From contig NZ_AOFD01000011.1 of assembly GCF_000332815.1 (NCBI RefSeq), forward strand, positions 1 through 64,000: a DNA stretch of 64,000 nt, in the 5' to 3' direction. Below are positions 44,710-53,656 of this stretch, in pieces. The stretch is from Arthrobacter nitrophenolicus (GTDB lineage: Bacteria > Actinomycetota > Actinomycetes > Actinomycetales > Micrococcaceae). The notes beneath the pieces were generated by a model. It was not told the origin of the DNA, ran no database searches, and saw only the letters and a list, made by a program, of their open reading frames with translations. The translations under genes and the position numbers were made by a program. The stretch's first letter is position 1. Each line of letters starts with the position of its first letter.

Positions 44710-45716
44710 ATGACCATTGCAGAGGCACCTCCCCGGCTGGCAGCCGCCGCGGACGCCTCACTCCGGTGGTATCCGGGCGGTCCTTACAGCATGGCCAGGA
44801 CGCTCGGGCCGCTCCTGCGCGGCAACAGCGATCCGTCCTTCAGCGTCCAGGGCGGTGCCGTCTGGAATGCGTTCACGACGCCGGAGGGCCCCGTGACGCT
44901 GCGGCTCACCTCCGTGGAGGGTACGGCAGGCAGACCCGGCGCGGCCAACGGTGTGGACCCCTTCGTGGATGTCCAGGCCTGGGGTCCCGGTGCCGCCGCT
45001 GCCGTGAAGGCGGCGCCCCGGCTCCTGGGGGCCGACGACGACTGGCAGGGCTTTGACGAGGCCGGATTCGCCGCCACCCTGCCGCGCATGGTCCGTGAAG
45101 CACGGCGCCGGAGCCTGGGGCTGCGCCTTCCCGCCAGTGGCCGGATGGTGGACCAGTTGGTGCCCATCATCCTGGAGCAGAAGGTGACGGTGATCGAGGC
45201 GCGGCGGGCGTACCGGTACCTGGTGCACCGGTACGGAACGCCGGCGCCGGCGGCTGGCTCCTCCACACCGGCGGGCCTGGTGGTAGGGCCCACCGCTTCC
45301 CAATGGCTGCAGGTTCCCAGCTGGGAGTGGCACAGGGCGGGCGTGGGGCCGCAACGTTCGGCGACTGTCATGCGCGCGCTGCGGTCCGCCGTGGCGCTGG
45401 AACGGCTGGCAGCCCTGCCGGCCGCCGAAGCCGGGGCGAAGCTGCAGACCATCCCGGGTATCGGCATCTGGTCCGCAGCCGAGGTGGTACAGCGGACCCA
45501 CGGGTGCCCCGATTCCATCGCAGTGGGCGACTACCACCTGGCGGCATACGTTGGTGCTGCGCTGACCGGCCGGCGCACCGACGACGCGGGATGCTCCGGC
45601 TGCTGGAACCATGGACCGGGCACCGGCAGCGGGTGGTCCGCATGATCCAAAGCAGCGGCTTCCGCAAACCCACCTTCGGCCCTCGCATGACCATCCAGGA
45701 CCACCGCCGGCACTGA
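44710..45716 (+). CDS. AlkA-like 3-methyladenine DNA glycosylase, HhH-GPD family (frameshifted)
   Basis: The helix-hairpin-helix region reads LQTIPGIGIWSAAEVVQRTH and the catalytic Asp is in DSIAVGDYHLAAYVG (about residue 279). An N-terminal AlkA-like fold (SLRWYPGGPYSMARTLGPLL) precedes it. A lost G near 45590 breaks the end; the next frame gives MLRLLEPWTGHRQRVVRMIQ to QDHRRH and TGA at 45714-45716. Restored length 335. It removes alkylated purines. No promoter motif as clear as in the neighbours; GACGAT lies six bases upstream. Confidence 0.87.
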
Positions 45717-45831
45717 CCCGGAAGTTGGGCCTGCCCCCGGGCGAAAGGCCCGTGGACTGGCACGTCCGGCGGGTATAGCGTGGCGCAAGGGACCCGTACC
45801 TGAGCCCCGCATGCATCCTTTGGAGCCGGCG

Positions 45832-46800
45832 ATGATCCATACGGAAAAACTCACCAAGACCTTCCAGGTCAAAAAGGAAACTGTCGAAGCCGTCAAGGGC
45901 GTGGACATCGATGTTGCGCCCGGCGAGCTGGTAGCATTCCTGGGTCCGAACGGCGCGGGCAAGTCCACCACGCTGCGGATGCTCACCACCCTGCTCCGGC
46001 CCACTTCCGGCTCCGCCACCGTCGCCGGCGTGGACGTGGCCGCCGATCCCGCCGGCGTGCGGGCACGGATCGGCTACATCGGCCAGGGCAACGGCGGCGG
46101 GCACAGCTTCCGCGTGATCGACGAACTGGTGATGCAGGGCCGCTTTTACGGCATGAACACCAGTGACGCCACCGCCCGCGCACAGGAACTGCTGCACTCC
46201 CTGGACCTCGCAGACCTGGCCAAACGCACGGTCATCAAGCTCTCCGGAGGCCAGCGCCGCCGGATGGACGTGGCACTCGGCCTGATGCATTCCCCCAGGC
46301 TGCTGTTCCTGGACGAACCGTCCACCGGGATGGATCCGCAGAACCGGGCCAACCTCTGGGACCACATCATGCGGTTGCGCCAGGAACACGGCACCACGAT
46401 CGTCCTCACCACGCACTACATGGACGAGGCGGACTCGATGTCGGAACGGGTGATTGTCATCGACCACGGCCGGATCATCGCCGACGACACGGCGGCGCGC
46501 CTGAAGGCCAACCTCGCCGGTGACCTGCTGGCCGTCGAAGTGGCGGCCGAATCCGCCCCGGGCGTGCGGGGGCTCCTGGGCCGGGCGGCGGCGGGCGGCG
46601 AAGTGCAGGAAAATCGGCTCGACGGTGTGGTGACGTTCCGGCTGCGCCTGCCGGAAGGTGCGCGGATCGCGCCGTCCCTCCTGAAGGACATGAACGACGC
46701 CGGCGCTCCCGCCCAGTCGATCGAGCTGAAGCCGCCCACCCTGGACGACGTTTTCCTTGAACTGACCGGCCGCAACCTCAGGGAAGGAGCCAACCAGTGA
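45832..46800 (+). CDS. ABC exporter ATP-binding protein (DrrA-like)
   Basis: 322 residues from ATG 45832 (GGAGCC upstream; an in-frame ATG at 45811 is possible). Walker A FLGPNGAGKSTTLRML, signature KLSGGQRRRMDVALGL, Walker B LLFLDEPSTGMDP, H-loop LTTHYMDEAD. The C-terminal extension (about 235-322) ending LELTGRNLREG is typical of DrrA-type drug exporters. Its stop overlaps the permease start (GTGA). Probable efflux of a lipophilic compound. Confidence 0.92.
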   Translation: MIHTEKLTKTFQVKKETVEAVKGVDIDVAPGELVAFLGPNGAGKSTTLRMLTTLLRPTSGSATVAGVDVAADPAGVRARIGYIGQGNGGGHSFRVIDELVMQGRFYGMNTSDATARAQELLHSLDLADLAKRTVIKLSGGQRRRMDVALGLMHSPRLLFLDEPSTGMDPQNRANLWDHIMRLRQEHGTTIVLTTHYMDEADSMSERVIVIDHGRIIADDTAARLKANLAGDLLAVEVAAESAPGVRGLLGRAAAGGEVQENRLDGVVTFRLRLPEGARIAPSLLKDMNDAGAPAQSIELKPPTLDDVFLELTGRNLREGANQ

Positions 46801-47620
46801 GCACCCAATCACTCCGGGGCACCGTCGGCGCCGGCGACGCCATGAGGACGCCGGGCCTGGGGCGGGTCCTGCGGGATACCAGGTACGTCTTCTGGCGGGA
46901 GATGCTGCTGCCGCTTCGCGACCCGTTTTCCCTGATCTTCTCCCTGATCCAGCGCTGGTGTTCCTCGGCCTGTTCGGCCCGCTGCTCGGTGCTTCCGTGG
47001 GAGCCCCGGCCTTCGGCGGCCAATCCACCCTGCAGTGGTTCCTGCCCGGCGTGGTGGTGATGATCGCCCTGTTCGGCACCTCGATGACCGGCTCCAACCT
47101 GCAGTATGAGCTGATGACCGGTTCCTACGAGCGGATCCTCGCCACTCCCCTGTCCCGCTCATCGCTGATGATCGGCCGGGCGTTGAAGGAGTGGGCTCCG
47201 CTGGTGCTCCAGGGTCTGCTCATCGCCCTGGTCTGCATCCCGTTCGGGTTCGTGTTCCACCCCCTGCACGTGCTGCTGGGCCTGGTGATCCTGGGGATTT
47301 TCGGCATCGGCCTGGGCGCGCTCTCCTACTCGCTGGCGCTGGTGTCGCAGAACAAGGAATGGATCTTCTGGGGCGTGCAGCAGACCCTGCTCTTCCCGCT
47401 GATGATCCTGTCCGGCATCATGCTGCCCATCGAAGCCGGTCCCGCCTGGATGAAGACCGCCAGCCTTTTCAACCCGCTGACCTACCTGGTGAACGCCGAG
47501 CGGGAACTGTTCGCCGGGACCATCGGCGGGCATACGCTGTGGGGACTCGTGGCAGCGGCGGTGACAGCCGCCGTCGGCCTGGCCGTGGGAATCAGGACCA
47601 TCAGCCGCGACATCCGCTAG
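46797..47620 (+). CDS. ABC-2 permease partner (DrrB-like, frameshifted)
   Basis: GTG at 46797 starts MSTQSLRGTVGAGDAMRTPG and a first helix region RDPFSLIFSLIQ; one C is missing near 46953, after which PLVFLGLFGPLLGASVGAPA, MIALFGTSMTGSNLQYELMT, LVLQGLLIALVCIPFGFVFH and MILSGIMLPIEAGPAWMK follow, six helices in all. Restored length 274. It forms the membrane channel for the upstream ATPase. The YELMTGSYERILATPLSR cytoplasmic coupling helix is intact. Confidence 0.9.
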
Positions 47621-47631
47621 GCCCCAACGCG

Positions 47632-47679
47632 GGGTCACATTCTGCCCAAAAACCGCTGCTATTGGGCAGGAAGTGACCC
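47632..47679. terminator. nested terminator after the ABC permease
   Basis: Outer arms GGGTCAC (47632-47638) and GTGACCC (47673-47679), inner arms CTGCCCAA (47642-47649) and TTGGGCAG (47662-47669). Same two-level architecture as the elements at 12965 and 38335. Confidence 0.7.
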
Positions 47680-47815
47680 AGGCCTCGTAGACGGTAAAGG
47701 GCAGCTTAAGGAGGCTCTCGGGGAGCGGCTGGGCACGAGCCATGGCATCAAGTCTGCGCCCCTAATCGGCGGGCCGAGGAGTTATCCCACAGGCGTAATG
47801 GACGAGGCCCGTACG

Positions 47816-47845
47816 CGGGGTCATTTGCGGCCGAAAGTGACCCCG
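47816..47845. terminator. short hairpin before the acyl-CoA synthetase stop
   Basis: CGGGGTCA (47816-47823) pairs with TGACCCCG (47838-47845), nine bases past the end of the minus-strand FadD gene. The arm GGGGTCA is shared with the element at 47632. Confidence 0.6.
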
Positions 47846-47853
47846 TGTGGCCG

Positions 47854-49533
47854 TCAGAGTCCCAGCCGCTCCACGGCCTCCTTCCGCATCTGGACCTTCC
47901 GGATCTTCCCGGAAACCGTCATGGGGAAGCTGTCCCGCACCTCCACGTAGCGCGGGATCTTGTAGTGGGCCAGGTTCCCGCGGCAGAATCCGGCGACGGC
48001 ATCCGCGTCGAGCGGTTCCTCGCCGGGTTTGAGAATGATGCAGGCCATGAGTTCCTCGCCGTACTTTTCGTCCGGCACCCCGATCACCTGGACATCCTGG
48101 ATCGCGGGGTGGGTGTAGAGGAACTCCTCGATCTCGCGGGGGTAGATGTTCTCGCCCCCGCGGATCACCATGTCCTTGATCCGCCCCTCGATGACCACAT
48201 ACCCGTCGTCGTCCATCAGCGCCAGGTCCCCGGTGTGCATCCAGCCGTCCGCGTCGATGACCTCCGCTGTCTTCTCCGGCTGGTTCCAGTACCCCGCCAT
48301 CACCGCATAGCCGCGCGTGCACAGCTCCCCGATTTCACCCCGCTCCAGCACATCGCCCGAGGCAGGATCGATCACCTGGCTTTCCAGCCGCGGCATGGTC
48401 CTACCCACCGTCTCCGTCCGGTGCTGCAGCGTGTCCCCCTGCCGGGTCATGGTGGACACCGGCGAGGTTTCGGTCATGCCGTAGCAGATGGCCACATCCT
48501 TCATGTGCATGTCCGAGATGACCCGTTTCATGACCTCCACCGGGCACGGCGAACCGGCCATGACGCCGGTGCGCAGCGTGGACAGGTCATAGGTGGCGAA
48601 GTCCGGCAGGGCCAGCTCGGCGATGAACATGGTGGGGACGCCGTACAGCGAAGTCCCGCCGAAATCCTGCACGGCCTCCAGGGCTGCCGCCGGCGAGAAT
48701 CCGCGGCCCGGGATGATGGTGGCGGCGCCGTGGCTGAGGGCGTTCAGGTTCCCGATGACCATGCCGAAGCAGTGGTAGAACGGCACCGGAATCACCACCC
48801 GGTCGTGCTCGGTGTAACCCAGCAGTTCCCCGATGGCATAGCCGTTGTTCAGGATGTTGTGGTGCGTCAGGGTGGCACCCTTGGGGAAGCCGGTGGTGCC
48901 GGACGTGTACTGCAGGTTGATGGGATCGTGCGGGTCCAGTTCCGCCATCCGGGCCGTCAGGGCGGAATGCGCGACGGCGTCCGCCCCCTTCAGCAGCTCG
49001 GCGTACGTCAGTTCCGCCGCACCCAGCGGGGCCACGCCGCCGTCGGGCCCCTCACCGCCGGGCGCGGGAAGGAAGACCAGTTCACGCAGGTCCGGACATC
49101 CGGCGAGCGCCTGGCGCGCCATGCCCACGTAGTCGCTGTTCCGGTCCGACGGTGCCGTCACCAGCATCCGCATTCCGCTCTGCTTCACCACGAATTCCAG
49201 TTCGTGGCTGCGGTACGCCGGATTGACGTTGACCAGGATGGCACCCGCCTTGGCGGTGGCATACTGCAGCAGCGTCCACTCCGCGCAGTTGGGGCTCCAG
49301 ATCCCCACCCGCTCGCCCTTGCCTATGCCCAGGGCGAGGAGACCCCGGGCCAGCCGGTCGACGTCGTCGTTGAGCTTCGTGTAGCTCCACCGCCGGGCGT
49401 CCGCGCCGGGAACCGGGCCCGCCTCGATCAGGGCGTCGTGGTAGGGAAACCTCGCCACCACCCGCTCGAAGTTGGCGCCGATGGTCTCCCCGAGCAGCGG
49501 AACGTCAGTGTCCCCGGCTGTATAAGCACGCAT
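47854..49533 (-). CDS. AMP-binding acyl-CoA synthetase
   Basis: 559 residues, complete. ANL-family motifs: NLQYTSGTTGFPKGATLTHH (P-loop), MKDVAICYGMTETSP, DGWMHTGDLALMDDDGYVVI and EGRIKDMVIRGGENIYPREI. The C-terminal lysine region is FPMTVSGKIRKVQMRKEA. It activates a carboxylic acid, probably a medium- or long-chain fatty acid, to its CoA thioester through an acyl-AMP. ATG at 49533 is leaderless. A longer frame on the opposite strand across this gene is only a high-GC shadow. Confidence 0.92.
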   Translation of the reverse strand: MRAYTAGDTDVPLLGETIGANFERVVARFPYHDALIEAGPVPGADARRWSYTKLNDDVDRLARGLLALGIGKGERVGIWSPNCAEWTLLQYATAKAGAILVNVNPAYRSHELEFVVKQSGMRMLVTAPSDRNSDYVGMARQALAGCPDLRELVFLPAPGGEGPDGGVAPLGAAELTYAELLKGADAVAHSALTARMAELDPHDPINLQYTSGTTGFPKGATLTHHNILNNGYAIGELLGYTEHDRVVIPVPFYHCFGMVIGNLNALSHGAATIIPGRGFSPAAALEAVQDFGGTSLYGVPTMFIAELALPDFATYDLSTLRTGVMAGSPCPVEVMKRVISDMHMKDVAICYGMTETSPVSTMTRQGDTLQHRTETVGRTMPRLESQVIDPASGDVLERGEIGELCTRGYAVMAGYWNQPEKTAEVIDADGWMHTGDLALMDDDGYVVIEGRIKDMVIRGGENIYPREIEEFLYTHPAIQDVQVIGVPDEKYGEELMACIILKPGEEPLDADAVAGFCRGNLAHYKIPRYVEVRDSFPMTVSGKIRKVQMRKEAVERLGL

Positions 49534-49545
49534 GCTGGCACGCTA
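49534..49545 (-). promoter_or_regulatory. -10 box of leaderless acyl-CoA synthetase promoter
   Basis: Minus-strand TAGCGT (49545-49540), GCCAGC, then ATG at 49533. Confidence 0.5.
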
Positions 49546-49613
49546 CCAACAGGTTCGGTGCAAATGAAGCATCCCCGCCCGCGCAACAGAACGGGAGCTG
49601 GGGCGCGGGCCGG

Positions 49614-49626
49614 TATTGTGAAATCC
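49614..49626 (+). promoter_or_regulatory. -10 box of leaderless monooxygenase promoter
   Basis: TATTGT at 49614-49619, seven bases, then ATG at 49627. Confidence 0.5.
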
Positions 49627-49905
49627 ATGAGTGCACCGATCGACCTGCAGGCAACGTTCATCCCCAATGAAGGCGAATTCTTCCGCGTCAAGCTCGCGCT
49701 GGAAATCGCCATCGACGAGGTGGTGAACGAGCCGGGCTGCATCCGCTACGAACTGACGGAAGCCACCGAGGAGAAGCTGGTCCTGACCGAACAGTGGGCC
49801 TCTGAGGAGGACCTGGAGAAGCACTCCAAGGGCATCGCCGTGCAGGACCTGAACGAATCGTTGAGCGCACTGCTCGCCGAACCCGTCAAGGTGGAGCGCA
49901 TCTAG
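49627..49905 (+). CDS. ABM-domain (putative quinol monooxygenase) protein
   Basis: 92 residues. A ferredoxin-like fold typical of antibiotic-biosynthesis-monooxygenase domains: IDLQATFIPNEGEFFRVKLA, EVVNEPGCIRYELTEATEEK and LVLTEQWASEEDLEKHSKG. Such proteins are dimers that oxidise quinols or act in stress; substrate unknown. Convergent with trxA, separated by a shared terminator. Confidence 0.82.
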   Translation: MSAPIDLQATFIPNEGEFFRVKLALEIAIDEVVNEPGCIRYELTEATEEKLVLTEQWASEEDLEKHSKGIAVQDLNESLSALLAEPVKVERI

Positions 49906-49915
49906 CGCAGCCTTA

Positions 49916-49958
49916 AACAGCGAAGCGGGACCCCTCCGGAGGGTCCCGCTTCGCTGTT
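49916..49958. terminator. bidirectional terminator between the ABM gene and trxA
   Basis: AACAGCGAAGCGGGACCC (49916-49933) and GGGTCCCGCTTCGCTGTT (49941-49958), 18 perfect pairs, followed by AAAAAG on the plus strand and preceded by TTAA. Confidence 0.92.
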
Positions 49959-49966
49959 AAAAAGAC

Positions 49967-50392
49967 TTAGAGGTCCGGGATCTGGGAGCCGTCCTGGGGG
50001 CCCGCCGGCTTGCTGGCGGCGGCTGAAGCCTCTTCCCGCTGGCGTGCCACGTGGGCATGGACTTCCTCCATGTCCAGGGCCTTCACCGCGTCCACCACCT
50101 GTTCGAGCTGCTGGGCGTTCAGGGCGCCGGGCTGCGAGAACACCAGCACCTTTTCGCGGAAGGCCATCAGGGTGGGGATGGACGTAATGCCGGCCTCGGC
50201 GGCCAGCTGCTGCTCGGCCTCCGTGTCCACCTTCGTGAAGAGGACATCCGGGTGCTTCTCGGAAACAGCCGAGTACGTGGGGCCGAACTGCTTGCAGGGC
50301 CCGCACCATTCAGCCCAGAAATCGACCAGGACAATATCGTTGCCCTCAATGGTTGACGCGAACTGTTCACCTGTGATGTCAAGGGTAGCCAT
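49967..50392 (-). CDS. trxA: thioredoxin
   Basis: 141 residues; the thioredoxin fold covers about 1-108 with the redox motif VDFWAEWCGPCKQFGPTY (Cys30 and Cys33) and the cis-proline in ITSIPTLMAFREK. A charged, Ala/Glu-rich tail of about 30 residues (EVHAHVARQREEASAAASK) is longer than in standard TrxA. It keeps cytoplasmic proteins reduced with thioredoxin reductase, which is not coded here. Confidence 0.93.
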   Translation of the reverse strand: MATLDITGEQFASTIEGNDIVLVDFWAEWCGPCKQFGPTYSAVSEKHPDVLFTKVDTEAEQQLAAEAGITSIPTLMAFREKVLVFSQPGALNAQQLEQVVDAVKALDMEEVHAHVARQREEASAAASKPAGPQDGSQIPDL

Positions 50393-50404
50393 GTGTCCAC
50401 GCTA
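50393..50404 (-). promoter_or_regulatory. -10 box of leaderless trxA promoter
   Basis: Minus-strand TAGCGT (50404-50399), GGACAC, then ATG at 50392. The same hexamer is used by the acyl-CoA synthetase gene. Confidence 0.5.
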
Positions 50405-50549
50405 CGCGGGATGGCCGCCAAAGTCGCGGCCCGGAGATCCTTGTTCGCTCCCCGCGTCATCGGGAATAACCCGCAGGCCGTCATATACATGCGGCGCGCG
50501 GGCACCTAGTCTGGGGGTCATCAGCCACTGCGCGGCACCCAGGAGGCTC

Positions 50550-51473
50550 ATGGCCACCGCTGTTTCTGCCAGGTCACTCGTGAAGAGATTCGGCCGGAGG
50601 GAAGTGCTGCACGGCGTTGATTTCGAGGTGGAGGCCGGTACCGTCTTCGGCGTGATCGGTCCCAATGGGGCCGGCAAGACCACCACCATGCGCTGCCTGC
50701 TGGACATCATCCGGCCCACGGCGGGCGAGGTCCGGGTGCTGGGCACCGATCCCCGCGCGGGCGGGCCGGAGCTGCGCCGCCGGATAGGGTATCTTCCGGG
50801 TGAACTGTTCCTGGAGGGCCGGGTGACCGGGCGCAAACTGCTGGCCCACTACCAGGCCATCAGCGGCCCGGTTCCCCGTGGCCGGATCAATGAGCTGGCC
50901 GACCGGCTGGGCCTGGACCTGGACCGCCACACCCGGAAGCTGTCCAAGGGCAACAAGCAGAAACTGGGGCTGGTGCAGGCCTTCATGCATGAGCCTGAAC
51001 TCCTGGTCCTGGATGAGCCCACCGGCGGACTGGACCCCCTGGTCCAGCAGGAGTTCCACGCAATGGTCCGCGAGGCGAAACACCGCGGGCAGACCATCTT
51101 CCTCAGCTCGCACGTCCTCAGCGAGGTCCAGCAGACTGCAGACACCGTGGCAATCCTCCGCGACGGACGGATCATCACGGTCGAATCGGTCGAAGGGCTG
51201 CGTGAAGGGGCTGTCCGCCGCGTCCGCCTCACCACCCACGGCATTGCAGCGCACGACGCCGTTGCGCTGCTGTCCGGGATACCCGGCGTCGGGCAGGTGC
51301 AGGTGCTGGAGGCGGACGGTGCCGTCACGCTCTCGGCTGTGCTGGAGGGCGCCATCCAGCCGCTGATCAGGATGCTGGGCTCGCTGGAGCTGACCGACCT
51401 GGTCCTCGACGAGCCGGACCTGGAGGAAGCAGTGCTTAAGATGTACGCCGTGCCGCGGGAGGATGCCCGATGA
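50550..51473 (+). CDS. ABC transporter ATP-binding protein
   Basis: 307 residues. MATAVSARSLVKRFGRREVL precedes Walker A GVIGPNGAGKTTTMRCLLDI, signature KLSKGNKQKLGLVQAF (the signature has KG for GG), Walker B LLVLDEPTGGLDP and switch FLSSHVLSEVQQ. The ATPase of an ABC-2 type exporter. ATG 50550 has AGGAGG close upstream; the frame continues further up to 50010 but overlaps trxA antisense and is not used. The stop overlaps the permease start (ATGA). Confidence 0.9.
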   Translation: MATAVSARSLVKRFGRREVLHGVDFEVEAGTVFGVIGPNGAGKTTTMRCLLDIIRPTAGEVRVLGTDPRAGGPELRRRIGYLPGELFLEGRVTGRKLLAHYQAISGPVPRGRINELADRLGLDLDRHTRKLSKGNKQKLGLVQAFMHEPELLVLDEPTGGLDPLVQQEFHAMVREAKHRGQTIFLSSHVLSEVQQTADTVAILRDGRIITVESVEGLREGAVRRVRLTTHGIAAHDAVALLSGIPGVGQVQVLEADGAVTLSAVLEGAIQPLIRMLGSLELTDLVLDEPDLEEAVLKMYAVPREDAR

Positions 51474-52270
51474 ATGCCACCTTGCCCCTGTTCCGGCGGG
51501 CATTCTTCGACACCTGGCGCTCCACCCTGGGCTGGGCAGCCGGGCTGGCTGCCGCGGCGTTCCTGTACCTTCCGCTGTACCCGTCCATCGGCGGCAGCGC
51601 CCAGATGCAGGACATGGTCAACGCCCTGCCGGCCGAGATGACCAAAGCCCTGAACTACGACCAGATCGCCACCGGGCCGGGTTACGCCCAGGCCACCCTG
51701 TTCGGGCTGCTGGGGTTCCTGCTGATGACCATCGCGTCGGTGGCGTGGGGTGCCGCGGCCGTTGGCGGGGACGAGGAGTCGGGGCAGCTGGAGCTGACGC
51801 TTGCCCATGGCGTCCGGCGGGTCCAGGTGGTCCTGGAACGGGCATTGGCATTGTTCCTGCGGGTGGTGCTGCTGTCCGGGCTGGTCTTCGTCCTGGTGCT
51901 GGTGCTGAACGAACCGTCCCAGCTGGGGATCGAACCGGCCAACCTGTTCGGCGCAGCCGTCCTCTTCGCGGGCCTGGCCCTGCTCAGCGGCACGGCCGCC
52001 CTCTGCGTCGGTGCCGTCACGGGACGGAAGACATACGGCCTCGCCGCGGGCGCTGCAGTGGCGGTCCTCGGTTACGTGTTCAACGCCGTCGGACGGCAAA
52101 GCCCGGACGTGGAGTGGCTGCTGAACCTCAGCCCGTACCACTGGGCGTACGGCAATTCCCCCGTGGTGAACGGCGCGGACTGGGCTGCGGCCGGCTGGCT
52201 GTGGGGCCTCTCGGCGGCGCTGGTGGCGCTGGCCGCCGTCGCGCTTGAACAACGCGACGTCGGCGCGTAG
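51470..52270 (+). CDS. ABC-2 type permease
   Basis: 266 residues, complete, six helices: MNATLPLFRRAFFDTWRSTL, AAAFLYLPLYPSIGG, LLGFLLMTIASVAWGAAAVG, LFLRVVLLSGLVFVLVLVLN, AAVLFAGLALLSGTAALCVG and AAGAAVAVLGYVFNAVGRQS. The cytoplasmic loop GGDEESGQLELTLAHGVRRV is typical of the family. Coupled to the preceding ATPase; substrate unknown, perhaps a drug or lipid. Confidence 0.88.
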   Translation: MNATLPLFRRAFFDTWRSTLGWAAGLAAAAFLYLPLYPSIGGSAQMQDMVNALPAEMTKALNYDQIATGPGYAQATLFGLLGFLLMTIASVAWGAAAVGGDEESGQLELTLAHGVRRVQVVLERALALFLRVVLLSGLVFVLVLVLNEPSQLGIEPANLFGAAVLFAGLALLSGTAALCVGAVTGRKTYGLAAGAAVAVLGYVFNAVGRQSPDVEWLLNLSPYHWAYGNSPVVNGADWAAAGWLWGLSAALVALAAVALEQRDVGA

Positions 52271-52301
52271 GCCGTACGCGCGCGGTTCGAAATTGTGGGG
52301 A

Positions 52302-52853
52302 TCAGCCCCTGCCCCAGAGATGCGGGGCCGGTGTGCGGCTCCCCGGCAGCGCGCTGGCCGCACGCCAGTCGTGGATCCAGTCCGGCAGGACCAGGTCAGC
52401 CGGGGGTTCGCCGAATTCGCGCAGGATCTCCTCCAGTCCCACCGGCCCGGCCTTGGTGACCAGGCGGGTGGCGATGTAGGCACGCGCGTAAATCTCGCCG
52501 TCGGCAACCATGCGCTGCTCAAAGTAGATGGCCTTGGCGTCCAGCCCGATGATGCGTGTCTCGATGGTGTACTGCTGCCACAGCTGCAGCGACTTCCGGA
52601 AGCTGATGGTCTCGGCGGCCACCACGGGACCCCAGCCGCGGCGGCGCATATGCCTCCACACCCCGCTGCGGACCATCAGGTCGAACCGGCCCAGGTCCAT
52701 CAGTGACAGGTACATGCCGTTGTTGACGTGCATGGCGATATCGATGTCCGTCGGCAGCACCCGCAGCTGCAGCGAGGCGCTGTCCCACACGGTGAGCGGC
52801 TGCCGGCGGGCGGAGGTGAACAGCAGGAGGAGGGTTCTCAGGAGCAGGTGCAT
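52302..52853 (-). CDS. acyl-CoA thioesterase (4HBT hot-dog family)
   Basis: 183 residues. The active-site motif DIAMHVNNGMYLSLMDLGRF (about 36-55) has the HxNNxxYL of tomato-type 4-hydroxybenzoyl-CoA thioesterases, with AKAIYFEQRMVADGEIYARA following. It cleaves acyl-CoA esters. The -10 box and an 8-base inverted repeat overlap its start and the divergent K+ channel promoter region. Confidence 0.85.
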   Translation of the reverse strand: MHLLLRTLLLLFTSARRQPLTVWDSASLQLRVLPTDIDIAMHVNNGMYLSLMDLGRFDLMVRSGVWRHMRRRGWGPVVAAETISFRKSLQLWQQYTIETRIIGLDAKAIYFEQRMVADGEIYARAYIATRLVTKAGPVGLEEILREFGEPPADLVLPDWIHDWRAASALPGSRTPAPHLWGRG

Positions 52854-52865
52854 TACCCTATGCTA
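52854..52865 (-). promoter_or_regulatory. -10 box of leaderless thioesterase promoter
   Basis: Minus-strand TAGCAT (52865-52860), AGGGTA, then ATG at 52853. Arms ACCCTATG (52855-52862) and CATAGGGT (52877-52884) overlap it. Confidence 0.5.
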
Positions 52866-52910
52866 CCCGTGAGTAACATAGGGTGCCGGGACCGGGCCGC
52901 ACAGGCCCGC

Positions 52911-52923
52911 TAGGATTTCGTCC
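52911..52923 (+). promoter_or_regulatory. -10 box of leaderless K+ channel promoter
   Basis: TAGGAT at 52911-52916, seven bases TTCGTCC, then ATG at 52924. Confidence 0.5.
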
Positions 52924-53656
52924 ATGACCCAACAACGCTACCGGGACCTGGCGGAGTGGCCGCTGATGGCAACCGCACTCCTGTTCCTGGCGGCCTACGC
53001 CTGGCAGGTCATCGGGCGGGTCGAAGGCAGCGGGGCGATGTGGCTGGAGGCGGTCATGTGGGCGACCTGGGGCATCTTCGCCGTGGACTATGCGGCGAAC
53101 CTGTGGCTCGCGAAGGACCGGTGGAACTGGTTCATCCGCAACCTGCATGAGCTCCTGATCGTAGCGCTGCCGATCTTCCGGCCGTTGCGCCTGCTGCGGC
53201 TGGTGACGCTGTTGTCCGTCCTGCACCGGACCATCGGCGAGACTGCGGGGCCGCGTGGTCACGTACGTTGCCGGTTCTGCCGCCCTGCTGATTTTCGTCG
53301 GTGCACTCGCGGTCCTGGACGTGGAGCAGTCCGCTCCGGACGCCAAGATCGTCACCTTTGGCGATGCGCTGTGGTGGGGAATCACCACCATCACCACGGT
53401 GGGCTACGGGGACATGTATCCGGTCACCCCGATCGGCCGGCTGGTGGCAGCCGCCCTCATGATGAGCGGCATCGCAGTCCTTGGCGTGGTGACCGCCTCC
53501 ATCGCCTCGTGGCTGGTCCAGCGCGTGGAGGATACCGCCGAGACGGTGGCCGAGGCCGTGGAGGAGCCGGTCCGCATTGAAGTGGCGGAGCTGGTGGCAG
53601 AGATTGCCGCGCTCCGGCGGGAGATTGCGGAACTCAAGGAGCACCGCGCGCTCTAG
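52924..53656 (+). CDS. voltage-gated-type potassium channel (frameshifted)
   Basis: The N-terminal half contains helices LMATALLFLAAYAWQVIG and MWATWGIFAVDYAANLWL and the basic S4-like PIFRPLRLLRLVTLLSVLHR. Two bases are missing near 53242; after it comes GRVVTYVAGSAALLIFVGAL, then the pore helix and filter FGDALWWGITTITTVGYGDM (TVGYGD is the K+ signature) and a C-terminal coiled tail (EIAALRREIAELKEH). Restored length 244. A homotetrameric potassium channel, gating unknown. Confidence 0.9.

Noticed and set aside
47845..49905. Open frame of 686 codons on the plus strand over the acyl-CoA synthetase
   Set aside because: Same kind of high-GC shadow. Only its last 92 codons, from ATG 49627, encode a real ABM-type protein in the same frame.
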